In this document: positions 34,150 to 43,646 of the stretch, in pieces | Numbering within the stretch: the stretch's first letter is position 1 | Layout of the letters: the number at the start of each line of letters is the position of its first letter | DNA from: an uncultured Oscillospiraceae bacterium | GTDB lineage: Bacteria; Bacillota; Clostridia; Oscillospirales; Oscillospiraceae | NCBI GenBank assembly: GCA_934660965.1 | Contig: CAKUIM010000006.1 | Coordinates: 18,140 to 82,139 of the forward strand | DNA length: 64,000 bases | Reading direction: 5' to 3' | The notes under the pieces: model-generated | Seen by the model: the letters and a program-made list of their open reading frames with translations, nothing else | The model's database searches: none | What the model was told of the DNA's origin: nothing | Made by a program: the position numbers and the translations under genes

Positions 34150-36852
34150 ATGGCCTCAACACAGAAGAAAAGCTCCAGCCGGTCCGGAAGCCGGGGAAGC
34201 TCCGGCGGGAAAAAGGGCGGGGAAAAGCGCGCCGCCGCCAGCGCGCCGAAAAAGGCTCGGAGCGCACCGCGCACCTATTGGCGGGAGGCCTTCGCGGCTG
34301 TATTCCTGCTGCTGGCTTTTTTTGCGCTCATCGGCTGCTTTCAGACCGAGGCCGGCGCTTTTATCGCGTTTTTCAGCCGCTGGCTGAAGGGAATCTGCGG
34401 CTACGGCTTTTACGCCGTGCCAGTGGTGTACCTTGCGGCGGCGTGGATTCTGGCCTTCCATCGGGGCCGCCCGGTGCGCCTGCGCACGGTGTGCGCCGTG
34501 CTGGGGCCCATCCTGCTGGGCGCGCTGCTGCATTTGTTCTTGAGCCGGGGAGAATATCCCTTGACGGCGGCCAGCTGTAAAGCACTTTGGCTTGACGGCT
34601 CTGGCCTGCTGTGCGGTGGTGTGGCCGGCGGCTTTCTGGCGGAGTTTTTCCGTTATGCCTTCGGAACCTTTGGCGCGGCGGCGCTGCTTATCCTGCTGAT
34701 GGCAGTGGATGTGATGTGCATCTTCCGCCTGACCCCGTCGGCCATCGTGGACTTCTTTCGGGACAAACGCGCGGCCCGGCCGGAGCCCGAAGAGGACGAT
34801 GAATTGGAGCCTCTCGAGCCGGAGAAGCCCGAGCCCAAGGAAAAGCGGGAGACGCTCCGCGGCGACCGGCAGAGCCGGAAAGCCATCGACATTCCGGTGG
34901 ACGATGGCCCGGAGCAGCCCCTGCCCACGGTGCCTGTGACTACGGTGCGCAAAAAGAGGCTCTTTGACCGTTCCAGTACGGTGGCCCGGCCCGACGAGGT
35001 GCTCACCGGCCAGGCCCCTGCCATCGTGCCGGATAAGCCCGCCTATGAGGACGTGCCCGAGATCGCCCCCATCCCGGAGCGGGAGCACCCCACGGCGCCT
35101 GCTGCCCAACCCGCCACCCCGGCGCAGCCGGAGCCTGCGGCGGCCCAGAGTGTGCCCGAGCCGCCTCCCATCATCCGGGAGCCGGCGGTGGAGAAGGCCA
35201 CCAGCCAAGAGACGGCGCGGGCCAAGGAGGAAATCACCCAGCAGATCGAGCAGACTCTGGAGCGGGAGCCGGAGGCGTACCGCTATCCGCCCCTCTCCCT
35301 TTTGAAGGCGGGCTCGTCCGCCGCCGGGGGGGAGGCCATCGGAGAGCTCCACGCAAATCAGAAGCGGCTGGAGGACACCCTCCAGTCCTTCGGGGTGGAC
35401 GCCCGCATCGTCAACGTCACCCGGGGTCCCTCCGTCACCCGCTACGAGCTGGAGCTGGAGCAGGGGGTCAAGCTCAATAAAATTACCAACCTATCCGACG
35501 ATATCGCCCTGGCCCTGGGGGCCGCGGCGGTGCGCATTGCCCCCATTCCTGATAAGATTTCCACCGTAGGCATCGAGGTACCCAACCGCTCGGTCACGTC
35601 GGTGGCCATCCGGGAGGTCATCGGGTCTGAGGCATTCACCGGCAGCAAATCCAAGGTGTCCTTCGCCGTAGGCAAGGACATCGCCGGAAGCTGCATCGTG
35701 GGGGACATCGCAAAGCTGCCCCATATGCTCATCGCCGGTACCACCGGCTCGGGCAAGTCGGTGTGCACCAACTCCCTCATCGTCTCGCTGCTCTACAAGG
35801 CCACCCCCGAGGAGGTCCGCCTTATCATGGTGGACCCGAAGATGGTGGAGCTTGGCGTCTACAACGGCATTCCCCATCTGCTTATCCCTGTGGTCACCGA
35901 CCCGAAGAAGGCGGCGGGGGCCCTTCAGTGGGCGGTCAACGAGATGATGCGCCGCTACCGGGAATTCTCCGAGGTGGGGGCCAAGGACCTTGCCTCCTAC
36001 AACAACCACGCCCGCCGGGACGGCAAGCCCACCATGGCCCAGATCGTGGTGGTCATCGACGAGCTGGCCGACCTGATGCTGGTGGCCGCCAAGGAGGTGG
36101 AGGAATCCATCTGCCGGGTGGCCCAGATGGGCCGCGCCGCCGGCATGCACCTGGTGATCGCCACCCAGCGGCCCTCCGCCGACGTCATCACCGGCCTTAT
36201 GAAGGCCAACATCCCCAGCCGCATCGCCTTTGCCGTGGCCTCCGCCATGGAGTCGCGCATCATTCTGGATACCGCCGGTGCGGAAAAGCTGGTGGGCAAG
36301 GGCGACATGCTCTACTTCCCCCTGGGTACCGGCAAGCCCCAGCGGGTCCAGGGCTGCTTCATCTCCGAGGAGGAGGTGGCCGCTGTGGTGGACTTCGTCA
36401 AGGAGGGGGCTGCCGCCCGCTATGACGAGGCTGTGCTTCACGAGATCGAGCAGCACGCCGAAGAGAAGGACAAGGGCGCCAAGGGCGTGGGCGGCGCTGA
36501 CCCCACCGCCGGCGACTACGACGAGCTGCTGCCCGCCGCCATTGAGGTGGTGCTGGAGGTGGGCCAGGCGTCTGTCTCCATGCTCCAGCGCCGGCTCAAG
36601 CTGGGCTACGGCCGGGCGGCCCGCCTGGTGGACCAGATGGAGGAAAAGGGCGTTGTGGGGCCCTTCGAGGGCTCCAAGCCCCGGCAGCTGCTCATCACCA
36701 AGGAGCAGTGGCAGGAGATGCAGTTCCGCCAGGGCCTGGCCCCGGCTCCCGCCGCCCCGAATCACCAGGATGCCGCCGGCACCGACGCCTACGAGCCGGA
36801 GGAGCCGGATGGCTGGGACGAGGACGAGCCCCCCTTCCGGGAGGACGACTGA
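34150..36852 (+). CDS. ftsK: DNA translocase FtsK/SpoIIIE
   Basis: A 900-residue septal DNA pump. An N-terminal Ser/Lys/Gly-rich tail is followed by about four transmembrane helices (about 45-190). A Pro/Glu-rich linker (about 210-370) comes next. The motor has Walker A GTTGSGKS and the block VDPKMVEL, then VVIDELADLM as Walker B. The C-terminal gamma winged helix (about 790-855) includes VSMLQRRLKLGYGRAARL and binds orienting sequences. It could act in division or spore chromosome translocation; both roles share this architecture. A terminator follows. Confidence 0.96.
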   Translation: MASTQKKSSSRSGSRGSSGGKKGGEKRAAASAPKKARSAPRTYWREAFAAVFLLLAFFALIGCFQTEAGAFIAFFSRWLKGICGYGFYAVPVVYLAAAWILAFHRGRPVRLRTVCAVLGPILLGALLHLFLSRGEYPLTAASCKALWLDGSGLLCGGVAGGFLAEFFRYAFGTFGAAALLILLMAVDVMCIFRLTPSAIVDFFRDKRAARPEPEEDDELEPLEPEKPEPKEKRETLRGDRQSRKAIDIPVDDGPEQPLPTVPVTTVRKKRLFDRSSTVARPDEVLTGQAPAIVPDKPAYEDVPEIAPIPEREHPTAPAAQPATPAQPEPAAAQSVPEPPPIIREPAVEKATSQETARAKEEITQQIEQTLEREPEAYRYPPLSLLKAGSSAAGGEAIGELHANQKRLEDTLQSFGVDARIVNVTRGPSVTRYELELEQGVKLNKITNLSDDIALALGAAAVRIAPIPDKISTVGIEVPNRSVTSVAIREVIGSEAFTGSKSKVSFAVGKDIAGSCIVGDIAKLPHMLIAGTTGSGKSVCTNSLIVSLLYKATPEEVRLIMVDPKMVELGVYNGIPHLLIPVVTDPKKAAGALQWAVNEMMRRYREFSEVGAKDLASYNNHARRDGKPTMAQIVVVIDELADLMLVAAKEVEESICRVAQMGRAAGMHLVIATQRPSADVITGLMKANIPSRIAFAVASAMESRIILDTAGAEKLVGKGDMLYFPLGTGKPQRVQGCFISEEEVAAVVDFVKEGAAARYDEAVLHEIEQHAEEKDKGAKGVGGADPTAGDYDELLPAAIEVVLEVGQASVSMLQRRLKLGYGRAARLVDQMEEKGVVGPFEGSKPRQLLITKEQWQEMQFRQGLAPAPAAPNHQDAAGTDAYEPEEPDGWDEDEPPFREDD

Positions 36853-36865
36853 CGCAGAAACGATA

Positions 36866-36898
36866 AAAACCGGCCTGCAAGCAGCAGGCCGGTTTTTT
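36866..36898 (+). terminator. Terminator after ftsK
   Basis: ACCGGCCTGC/GCAGGCCGGT hairpin followed by TTTTTT. Confidence 0.85.
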
Positions 36899-36922
36899 CA
36901 TGGGTGCTTTCGATGGGCGGCC

Positions 36923-37870
36923 TTACCAGAGCCAGCGGCTTTCCTCCCGGCTGTCCAGCACGTCCAGCATGGCGGAGAGCATTCTGGCCGCCTCGCCCCG
37001 GGTAAGGGGAGCGGAGAGCTCATCGGCGGGGGAGAGCACGTCCACCGCCTGCATGTTCATCACGGACTGATAGGCCCAGGCGGGAATGTCGTCCTGCGCC
37101 GCGCCGGCGGCCACGTCCCCCATGGCCAGCAGCCGGTCGATGATGACGGCGGCCTCGGCGGCGGTGATCTGGTTGGCGGCATAGAAAACGGCGCGGCCCT
37201 GGCTGTCGTTCTCGCCCCGCACGGCCCCGCTCATCACGGCGGCGGACACATAGCCCTTGGCCCAGGCGGAGATGTCGCCGTCGTCATAGAAGCCGGTGAG
37301 GGCGATGTCGTTCAGGGCAGGGGAGCCGCAGGCGGTCATAGCCATGGTGAGGAATTCCTCCCGGCTCACCGGGGCGCTGGCGTCAAAGCAGTACACGCCG
37401 CCGACGTTGGCGCCGGTGAAGATGCCCCGCTCGGCAAGGCGCAGGGCGGCGTAGCAGTTGGCGTCGCCGGACATGTCCGGGTAGCTGACCTTTGTGGCCT
37501 GCTTCCGGATGGAGACCCTGACCGTGGCCGCCTGGGAGCGGTTGCCGCAGCTGTCGGTGGCCACGTAGGTGAAGATATCCTTGCCCTTCTTGTTTTCATA
37601 GGGAGTGTAGCAGAAGCTGCCGTCCTCCCGGAGCTCCACCTGGCCCCGGGCGGGCTTTTCCGCAAGCTGGAAGGTGACAAGGTCGCCCTCCGGGTCCACG
37701 GCGGCGCACTGCCCGGTGACGGCCACGTTGCGGTATGTGGTGAGCGTCAGGTTTTCGGCGATGGGCGCCCGGTTGGCGTCATCGGCGGCGGAGAGGGTGA
37801 CGGCGGCTGCGGCGGGCAGCAATAGGGCGAGGGCGAGACACAAAGAGAGCAGTACGGCGCGGTATTTCAA
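36923..37870 (-). CDS. Secreted SLH-domain protein with an Ig/cadherin-like domain
   Basis: A 315-residue exported protein. The signal peptide (about residues 1-29) is followed by a cadherin/VCBS-like beta domain (about 35-120, with DPEGDLVTFQLAEKPARG and GKDIFTYVATDSCGN). Three degenerate SLH repeats follow (about 128-315: AERGIFTGANVGGVYCFD, AAVMSGAVRG, APLTRGEAARMLSAML). SLH repeats bind pyruvylated secondary cell-wall polymer, which the CsaB-containing fusion at 18436-20688 could provide. The protein is short for an S-layer subunit. GGAGG lies upstream of the ATG. Confidence 0.8.
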   Translation of the reverse strand: MKYRAVLLSLCLALALLLPAAAAVTLSAADDANRAPIAENLTLTTYRNVAVTGQCAAVDPEGDLVTFQLAEKPARGQVELREDGSFCYTPYENKKGKDIFTYVATDSCGNRSQAATVRVSIRKQATKVSYPDMSGDANCYAALRLAERGIFTGANVGGVYCFDASAPVSREEFLTMAMTACGSPALNDIALTGFYDDGDISAWAKGYVSAAVMSGAVRGENDSQGRAVFYAANQITAAEAAVIIDRLLAMGDVAAGAAQDDIPAWAYQSVMNMQAVDVLSPADELSAPLTRGEAARMLSAMLDVLDSREESRWLW

Positions 37871-38200
37871 GGGAAGGCCTCCTTTTCATGATGATGGCGC
37901 GGGCGCGATGGGATGCAGCCCGGTTCTGCAAGGGTAGCATTCGCCTTTCCATGAAAAATATGCGCCAATGAAAGCCATCGGCCCTGGATAGATTTGGCCG
38001 CTTTTGCTACTCACGCCTCACCTGCTCACGACGCGCGGCTTCCCACCGCCTCGGAACACAAACAGCCGGGCGAGCCGGCTTGGTTTGTATTCCTCGCTCC
38101 GGTCCATCCGCGCTGTTCGCGACGGCTCGGACGCTTCTTCTTGGGTTTTGGCCGTCACTCCAGTCCATCCGGCCTGCTCCCGAGCGCTCGGGCGCTGTAG
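37871..38200. other. 330-base intergenic gap with an imperfect direct repeat
   Basis: No gene is supported here. Two 40-base imperfect direct copies lie at 38097-38136 and 38158-38197, sharing GTCCATCCG, CTG, GCTCGG and CGCT. They sit immediately downstream of rodA on the minus strand. No T-run terminator is evident for rodA. Confidence 0.5.
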
Positions 38201-39376
38201 CTATAACTGGCTTCGATCCTTCAGCCAACTCGGCAAAGGCCGCATCTTGATGGACGAGACGATGCCCATTGCGATGAAGAGGGTCAGGGTGGAGGAGCCG
38301 CCGTAGCTGATAAACGGCAGGGTCAGGCCGATGACCGGCAGCACATACAGGCACATGCCCACGTTGATGATGGTCTGGATCATCAGCATCCCGGCAAAGC
38401 CCATGGCAATGTAGGCGCTGGTGTGGCTCCTTGCCCGGCGGGCTACCCACACGCACCGCAGGATGATGGCCAGAAGGAGCAGCAGCACGGCGCAGCAGCC
38501 GATGAGCCCCAGCTCCTCGCCGCACACGGAGAAGATGAAGTCGGTGTGCCGGGCGGGGAGGCTATCGGAGGCGGGGGACTGGGTCTGCTTGCCGTGGAGG
38601 TAGCCCATCCCGGTGAGCTTGCCCGAGCCGATGGCCAGCAGCGACCGGCCCTGATGCCAGCCCTTGCCCTTGGGGTCGAGGGCGTGGTCAAAGACCACCC
38701 GGATGCGCATGATCCGGTAATCCGTCCAATACTTGGTGCGGGGGAGGATGAGCTTCCAGAGAAATACCGCCGCGGCGGTGAGGCCGCCGCCCACGGAGAT
38801 GAACCACCACTTGCTCACCCCGCCCACCCAGGCCAGCACGATGAACAGCAGCAGGTACACCAGCACCATGCCGTAGTCGCCGGAGAGCACAGCCAGCAGC
38901 CCGGCGAACAGCCCCGTCAGGCCCAGGTATTTCACCACCGCGGTCAGCCGGCTTACCCCAAGGGGCCGCTCATGATTCAATAGCCACGCCATGATGATGA
39001 CGTATACGAGCTTTGCGATCTCACCGGGCTGGAAGCCGAAGGGGATGCGGGGCAGATAGACCCAGCTTTTGTTTCCGGTGTCGTCCGCCACGCCGAAAGG
39101 CTTGATAAGCAGAATGATGGCGATGCCCAGCACCAGAAAGACCTTCCACCACTTTTCCAGCAGGAACTCCACGTCTACAAAGGTGATGACCACATAGGCC
39201 GCCACGCCCATGCAGATGAAGGCGGCCTGCTTGAGCACGCACCGGTCCAGCTTGGCGCTGTAGCGGGTGGCGCTGTAGATGAGCGCAAGGCCCGCTGCGC
39301 TTGCCAGAATGCACAGGAGGAGCAGCAGAACGTCTCCCTTTTTGAAAAAGTCGCGGATCGCCCGGACTAAAAACAT
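38201..39376 (-). CDS. rodA: SEDS-family peptidoglycan glycosyltransferase RodA
   Basis: A 391-residue membrane protein with about ten transmembrane helices. The SEDS signature near the C-terminus is present (VLPVIGLTLPFISYGGSSTL). The catalytic-loop region includes GSGKLTGMGYLHGKQTQ and TDFIFSVCGEELG. RodA polymerises lipid II with a class B PBP during elongation. It could also be the FtsW or SpoVE paralogue; the lack of mur or fts neighbours favours RodA. AAGGAGG precedes the ATG. Confidence 0.88.
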   Translation of the reverse strand: MFLVRAIRDFFKKGDVLLLLLCILASAAGLALIYSATRYSAKLDRCVLKQAAFICMGVAAYVVITFVDVEFLLEKWWKVFLVLGIAIILLIKPFGVADDTGNKSWVYLPRIPFGFQPGEIAKLVYVIIMAWLLNHERPLGVSRLTAVVKYLGLTGLFAGLLAVLSGDYGMVLVYLLLFIVLAWVGGVSKWWFISVGGGLTAAAVFLWKLILPRTKYWTDYRIMRIRVVFDHALDPKGKGWHQGRSLLAIGSGKLTGMGYLHGKQTQSPASDSLPARHTDFIFSVCGEELGLIGCCAVLLLLLAIILRCVWVARRARSHTSAYIAMGFAGMLMIQTIINVGMCLYVLPVIGLTLPFISYGGSSTLTLFIAMGIVSSIKMRPLPSWLKDRSQL

Positions 39377-39460
39377 GCTGCCGCCTCCTTTTGACGAGCT
39401 TTACGCACGCCCCGCGGCGGCCGGCTTTCTTCCGGCCCGCTCCCGCGTGCGCTGTAAATT

Positions 39461-39493
39461 AGTATAGCATATCCCGCTTGTTTGTGCTATACT
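39461..39493. promoter_or_regulatory. Overlapping divergent promoters of rodA and tsaE, 9-base inverted repeat
   Basis: AGTATAGCA (39461-39469) and TGCTATACT (39485-39493) are exact inverted copies. Each contains an extended -10 (TGCTATACT), one reading toward rodA and one toward tsaE. The two polymerase sites would overlap and compete. Good -35 boxes are not evident. Confidence 0.5.
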
Positions 39494-39534
39494 GTTTCGG
39501 AACATTTCAGAGTTTGCGCACGGAAGTGATGAGA

Positions 39535-39960
39535 ATGAAAGTGACGACCCACAGCCCGGAGGAGACAAGGCAGCTGGGCGCGCGCCTTGCCCAGACGCTC
39601 AAGGGCGGGGACGTGGTGGCCTTCACCGGCGACCTTGGGGCGGGCAAGACCGCCTTTACCGCCGGCATTGCCCAGGGACTGGGCATTGAGGATCGGGTGA
39701 CCAGCCCCACCTTTACCATCGTCAACGAGTACGAGGGCGGGCGGCTGCCCCTGTTCCACTTTGACATGTACCGCCTGGGCAGCGCCGACGAGCTTTTTGA
39801 CATCGGCTGGGAGGACTATCTCGCTCGAGGCGGCGTGTGCGCTGTGGAGTGGACGGAAAACGTGGCCGGCGCCATCGATGCCGACGCCATCCGGGTGGAT
39901 ATCAGCCGGGGAGCGGACGATATGAGCCGCGTCATTACCATTGAGGGGGCAGACCTATGA
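39535..39960 (+). CDS. tsaE: tRNA threonylcarbamoyladenosine biosynthesis ATPase TsaE
   Basis: A 141-residue ATPase with P-loop GDLGAGKTAF and the blocks VTSPTFTIVNEY and FHFDMYRL. It works with TsaB and TsaD to make t6A37 in ANN-decoding tRNAs. The start at 39535 has GGAAG at suitable distance; the ATG six bases upstream is too close to it. It overlaps tsaB by four bases. Confidence 0.94.
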   Translation: MKVTTHSPEETRQLGARLAQTLKGGDVVAFTGDLGAGKTAFTAGIAQGLGIEDRVTSPTFTIVNEYEGGRLPLFHFDMYRLGSADELFDIGWEDYLARGGVCAVEWTENVAGAIDADAIRVDISRGADDMSRVITIEGADL

Positions 39961-40667
39961 AAATTCTCGCCTTGGAGACCTCCGCCGTGACCGCATCGGT
40001 TGCGGTGACGGAGGATGAGCGCCTGCTGGCCCAGACCTTTCAAAACAGCGGCCTGACCCACTCCGCCACCCTCATGCCCATGGCGGCGGACCTTTTGAAG
40101 AACGCGGGGCTCACCCTCCGTGACATCGATGTCATCGCGGTGGCGGCGGGGCCGGGCTCTTTCACCGGGGTGCGCATCGGCGTGGCGGCGGCCAAGGGCC
40201 TTGCCTGGCCGGAGGGCAAGCTGTGCGCGCCCTGCTCCACCCTGGAGTCCATGGCCTGGCAGTGCGCCCATATGGAGAGGGAGATCTGTGCCGTGATGGA
40301 CGCCCGGCGCAACCAGGTCTACCACGCGCAGTTCCTCGCCCACAACGGCGTTCTGACCAGATTGTGCCCGGACGGCGCGGTGCCGCTGTCGGAAGTGCTG
40401 GAAAAGATAAAAAAGTCGAAAAATCCGCAAATACTGGTTGGAGACGGCGCGGCCTTGTGCTATAATGCAGGGAAGAGTGCCGGGCTTGCGCTGACCATGG
40501 CGCCGCCCCATCTGGTTTACCAGACAGCCTGGGGTGTTGCCCGCGCGGCGTTGGAGCTGGCGCGGCAGGGCGGGCTCAAAAGCGCCGGGGAGATCGCGCC
40601 GGAGTATCACAGGCTCAGCCAGGCCGAACGGGAGCGCCTGGAGCGTATCGAGAACACCAAGGAATGA
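39957..40667 (+). CDS. tsaB: tRNA threonylcarbamoyladenosine biosynthesis protein TsaB
   Basis: A 236-residue ASKHA-fold protein that supports TsaD. It shows the N-terminal ILALETSAVTASVAV and the phosphate-site block GPGSFTGVRIGVAAAKGLA. There is no rimI or tsaD after it; the next gene is upp, only 17 bases away, so they may share a transcript. ATGA overlap with tsaE indicates coupling. Confidence 0.94.
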   Translation: MKILALETSAVTASVAVTEDERLLAQTFQNSGLTHSATLMPMAADLLKNAGLTLRDIDVIAVAAGPGSFTGVRIGVAAAKGLAWPEGKLCAPCSTLESMAWQCAHMEREICAVMDARRNQVYHAQFLAHNGVLTRLCPDGAVPLSEVLEKIKKSKNPQILVGDGAALCYNAGKSAGLALTMAPPHLVYQTAWGVARAALELARQGGLKSAGEIAPEYHRLSQAERERLERIENTKE

Positions 40668-40684
40668 AAGGGAGTTTACGGTTT

Positions 40685-41314
40685 ATGGAAAAGGTACATG
40701 TGTTGGATCATCCGCTGCTGCAGCATAAGCTGACCATCCTGCGGGACAAGAATACCGGCGTGAAGGAGTTCCGCGAGATCGTCTCCGAAATCGCCGCGTT
40801 GGAGTGCTACGAGGCCACCCGTGATCTCCCCCTGACCGATGTGGAGGTGGAGACCCCTGTCGCCCCCGGCACGTTCAAGGCCCTGGCCGGCAAGAAGCTG
40901 GCCATCGTGCCCATCCTCCGCGCTGGCCTTGGCATGGTGGACGGCATCCTGGACCTGATTCCCTCCGCCAAGGTGGGCCACATCGGCCTGTACCGCGACC
41001 CCGAGACCCATGAGCCGGTGGAGTACTACTGCAAAATGCCCCCGGATATTGCCGAGCGTGACGTCATCATCCTCGACCCGATGCTGGCCACCGGCGGCTC
41101 TGCCAGCGCGGCCATCACCTTCATCAAGGGCTACGGCTGCAAGCACATCAAGCTCATGAACATCATTGCCGCCCCCGAGGGCATCGCCTGCATCCAGAAG
41201 AACCATCCCGATGTGGACATCTATGTGGCCGCCGTGGACGAGAAGCTCAACGACCACGCCTACATCGTCCCCGGCCTGGGCGACGCCGGCGACCGTATCT
41301 TCGGCACCAAGTAA
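40685..41314 (+). CDS. upp: Uracil phosphoribosyltransferase
   Basis: A 209-residue salvage enzyme that makes UMP from uracil and PRPP. Family blocks include VPILRAGLGMVDG, the PRPP-binding loop DPMLATGGSASAAI, and the uracil-binding C-terminus YIVPGLGDAGDRIFGT. The start at 40685 follows GGGAG; an ATG seven codons earlier is poorly placed. Confidence 0.96.
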   Translation: MEKVHVLDHPLLQHKLTILRDKNTGVKEFREIVSEIAALECYEATRDLPLTDVEVETPVAPGTFKALAGKKLAIVPILRAGLGMVDGILDLIPSAKVGHIGLYRDPETHEPVEYYCKMPPDIAERDVIILDPMLATGGSASAAITFIKGYGCKHIKLMNIIAAPEGIACIQKNHPDVDIYVAAVDEKLNDHAYIVPGLGDAGDRIFGTK

Positions 41315-41326
41315 AGCCCGGATGTC

Positions 41327-41366
41327 AAAACCCCCGGCCGTCTCTGCGGAGACGGCCGGGGGTTTC
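41327..41366. terminator. Bidirectional terminator between upp and dapA
   Basis: CCCCCGGCCGTCTC/GAGACGGCCGGGGG stem with T-rich tail on the plus side and AAAA on the left, serving both convergent genes. Confidence 0.85.
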
Positions 41367-41399
41367 TTGCTTCCGGAATGGGGAAGAGGCTAAGACCGG

Positions 41400-42293
41400 T
41401 TACGCCGGGAGCAGTCCCTTGCGCGCCATAGCGGCGCGCAGCCTCTCGAGATTCTGCTCCGAGATGGGGCACAGCGGCAGCCGCGGGTCGCCCACCGGCA
41501 GGCCCATGAGCTCCATGGCAGCCTTGATGGGAATGGGGTTGACCTCGATAAACAGTGCATCGATGAGCTCCATATAGTCGATCTGGAGCCGGGCGGCGGT
41601 CTCAAAATCCCCGGCCAGGCACAGGTGGGACATGTTCACCATGAGCTCCGGCACGATGTTGGACGCCACCGAGATCACGCCCTTGGCCCCAAGAGACATC
41701 ATGGGCACCACCTGGTCGTCGTTGCCCGACCAGATGTAGAAGTCGTCCCCGCAGAGAGAGCGGGTGTGGGAGATGAGGGAGAAATTGCCCGAGGCCTCCT
41801 TCACGCCGTTGATCTTCGGGTCCAGGGAGAGCTCCCGGTAGGTCTCGGCTGTGAAGGAGATGCCGGTGCGGCTTGGGACATTGTAGAGGATGATGGGGAT
41901 GTCGGTGCGCTCTGAGATGTACGTGTAGTGCCGGATGAGGCCGGTCTGGCTGGTCTTGTTGTAGTAGGGGGTGACCAGCAGCGCGGCGTCCGCCCCGGCG
42001 TCCTGGGCGTGCTGGGTGAGGTAAACGGCGGCGGCGGTGTCGTTGCTGCCCGCCCCGGCGATGACCTTCACCCGGTGATCCACATGCCTGACGCAGAACT
42101 CCACCGCCGCGATATGCTCCCGGATGCTCATGGTGGCGGACTCGCCTGTGGTGCCGCAGACGCACACCGCGTCTACACCCGCGTCAATCTGGCGGTCAAT
42201 CTGGACGGCAAACTGCTGATAGTCGATGGCGCCGCTCTCACCGAAGGGGGTGACAAGGGCAGGACACGCGCCGGTGAATACTGGTGTTCTCAT
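41400..42293 (-). CDS. dapA: 4-hydroxy-tetrahydrodipicolinate synthase
   Basis: A 297-residue class I aldolase that condenses pyruvate with aspartate semialdehyde in lysine and diaminopimelate synthesis. Motifs are VCGTTGESATMS (pyruvate site), ILYNVPSRTG with the catalytic Tyr, and GVKEASGNF with the Schiff-base Lys. The start is ATG 42293 after GAAAGGA. It follows asd by about 40 bases, and the two act consecutively. Confidence 0.96.
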   Translation of the reverse strand: MRTPVFTGACPALVTPFGESGAIDYQQFAVQIDRQIDAGVDAVCVCGTTGESATMSIREHIAAVEFCVRHVDHRVKVIAGAGSNDTAAAVYLTQHAQDAGADAALLVTPYYNKTSQTGLIRHYTYISERTDIPIILYNVPSRTGISFTAETYRELSLDPKINGVKEASGNFSLISHTRSLCGDDFYIWSGNDDQVVPMMSLGAKGVISVASNIVPELMVNMSHLCLAGDFETAARLQIDYMELIDALFIEVNPIPIKAAMELMGLPVGDPRLPLCPISEQNLERLRAAMARKGLLPA

Positions 42294-42334
42294 GGGATCA
42301 GTCCTTTCTGAATGAATTTGAGGGGAGCGGGGCG

Positions 42335-43423
42335 TCAAATCTTGTGGTCAATGTACCCCTCCGCGCACAGAAGCTCCGCAAGCTCTACGCCGCCGCCGGC
42401 GGCCCCCCGCAGGGTATTGTGGGACAGGCATACGAATTTGTAGTCATACTGGCTGTCCGGGCGCAGCCGGCCGATGGAGATGGCCATGCCGCCCTCCCGG
42501 TCCCGGTCCAGCCTGGCCTGGGGCCGGTCGTTTTCTTCAAAGTAGTGGAGGAATTCCCGGGGGGCGGAGGGCAGCTCCAGCTCCTGGGCCCGGCCCCGGA
42601 AGGAGGCCCAGAGCTCCTTTATCTGCTCCATGGAGGGCTTTTCCCGGAAGGTGACGAACACGGCGGCGGTGTGACCGTTGGACACCGGCACCCGCAGGCA
42701 TTGGGCGGTGATGGACGGCGCGTCCGCCGCCACGATCACGCCGTTCTCCACCCGGCCCCACACCTTCAGCGGCTCCTGCTCGCTCTTCTCCTCCTCGCCG
42801 CCGATGTAGGGGATGAGGTTATCCACCATCTCGGGCCAGGTCTCAAAGGTCTTGCCGGCGCCGGAGATGGCCTGATAGGTGCACACCAGGATCTTCTCAA
42901 TGCCGAAGGAGCGCAGGGGGGACAGGGCGGGGACATAGCTCTGGATGGAGCAGTTGGACTTTACGGCGATGAAGCCCCGGCCGGTGCCCAGGCGCTTTCT
43001 CTGGCTGGGAATGACGGCCAGGTGGTCGGCGTTGATCTCGGGGATGACCATGGGCACGTCGGGAGTCCAGCGGTGGGCGGAGTTGTTGGACACAACGGGG
43101 CACTCGCATTTAGCATATGCCTCTTCCAGAGCGCGGATGTCCTCTTTTTTCATGTCTACGGCGGAAAATACAAAATCCACCCCGGCGGCGATGCGCTCCA
43201 TGTCGGACTGGGCGTCCAGCAGGCGCATGTCCCGGGCCTGTGCGGGAATGGGGGTCTCCATGGCCCAGCGGCCGGCCACCGCGTCCTCATAGCGCTTGCC
43301 GGCGGAGCGGGGGCTTGCGGCCACGGCGGCAAGCTCAAACCAGGGGTGGTTTTCCAGCAGGGACACAAAGCGCTGGCCCACCATGCCGGTGGCGCCGATG
43401 ACGCCGACTTTGTACTTTTTCAT
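42335..43423 (-). CDS. asd: Aspartate-semialdehyde dehydrogenase, archaeal/fungal-type
   Basis: A 362-residue NADP-dependent enzyme that makes aspartate semialdehyde. The N-terminal Rossmann motif is VGVIGATGMVGQRF. The catalytic Cys is in KSNCSIQSY, and the active-site His region is PVSNGHTAAVFV. The length and sequence style fit the archaeal/fungal-like subtype rather than the classic Gram-negative one. GGGAGGT precedes the ATG at 43423. Confidence 0.94.
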   Translation of the reverse strand: MKKYKVGVIGATGMVGQRFVSLLENHPWFELAAVAASPRSAGKRYEDAVAGRWAMETPIPAQARDMRLLDAQSDMERIAAGVDFVFSAVDMKKEDIRALEEAYAKCECPVVSNNSAHRWTPDVPMVIPEINADHLAVIPSQRKRLGTGRGFIAVKSNCSIQSYVPALSPLRSFGIEKILVCTYQAISGAGKTFETWPEMVDNLIPYIGGEEEKSEQEPLKVWGRVENGVIVAADAPSITAQCLRVPVSNGHTAAVFVTFREKPSMEQIKELWASFRGRAQELELPSAPREFLHYFEENDRPQARLDRDREGGMAISIGRLRPDSQYDYKFVCLSHNTLRGAAGGGVELAELLCAEGYIDHKI

Positions 43424-43577
43424 AGCGGTTACCTCCCGTGCTCCGGCAGTGTGCCGGGGCGAATGATTGAGAATGTGGTTGAAAGAAACGGGGATGTGTA
43501 TTATAATATAAAAGATTGATGCGTGCTCCGGCGGCGCACCGGCAGGTGCCTGCGGCGCCGATCGGGGACACAATTCC

Positions 43578-43606
43578 ATAATAGCATCATCACATTAAAG
43601 TGTCAA
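43578..43606 (-). promoter_or_regulatory. Consensus promoter of asd-dapA
   Basis: On the minus strand, TTGACA (43606-43601), 17 bases, TATTAT (43583-43578). The leader of about 145 bases contains a GC-rich hairpin but no lysine riboswitch that I can recognise. Confidence 0.75.
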
Positions 43607-43646
43607 TTTTTCATACCGCCGAAAAGATAGAGAAATGGAGCGTCCT

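Noticed and set aside
43424..43577. A lysine riboswitch or T-box before asd-dapA
   Set aside because: No lysine-element core or T-box TGGNACCGCG-like sequence is seen. Only a GC-rich hairpin is present.
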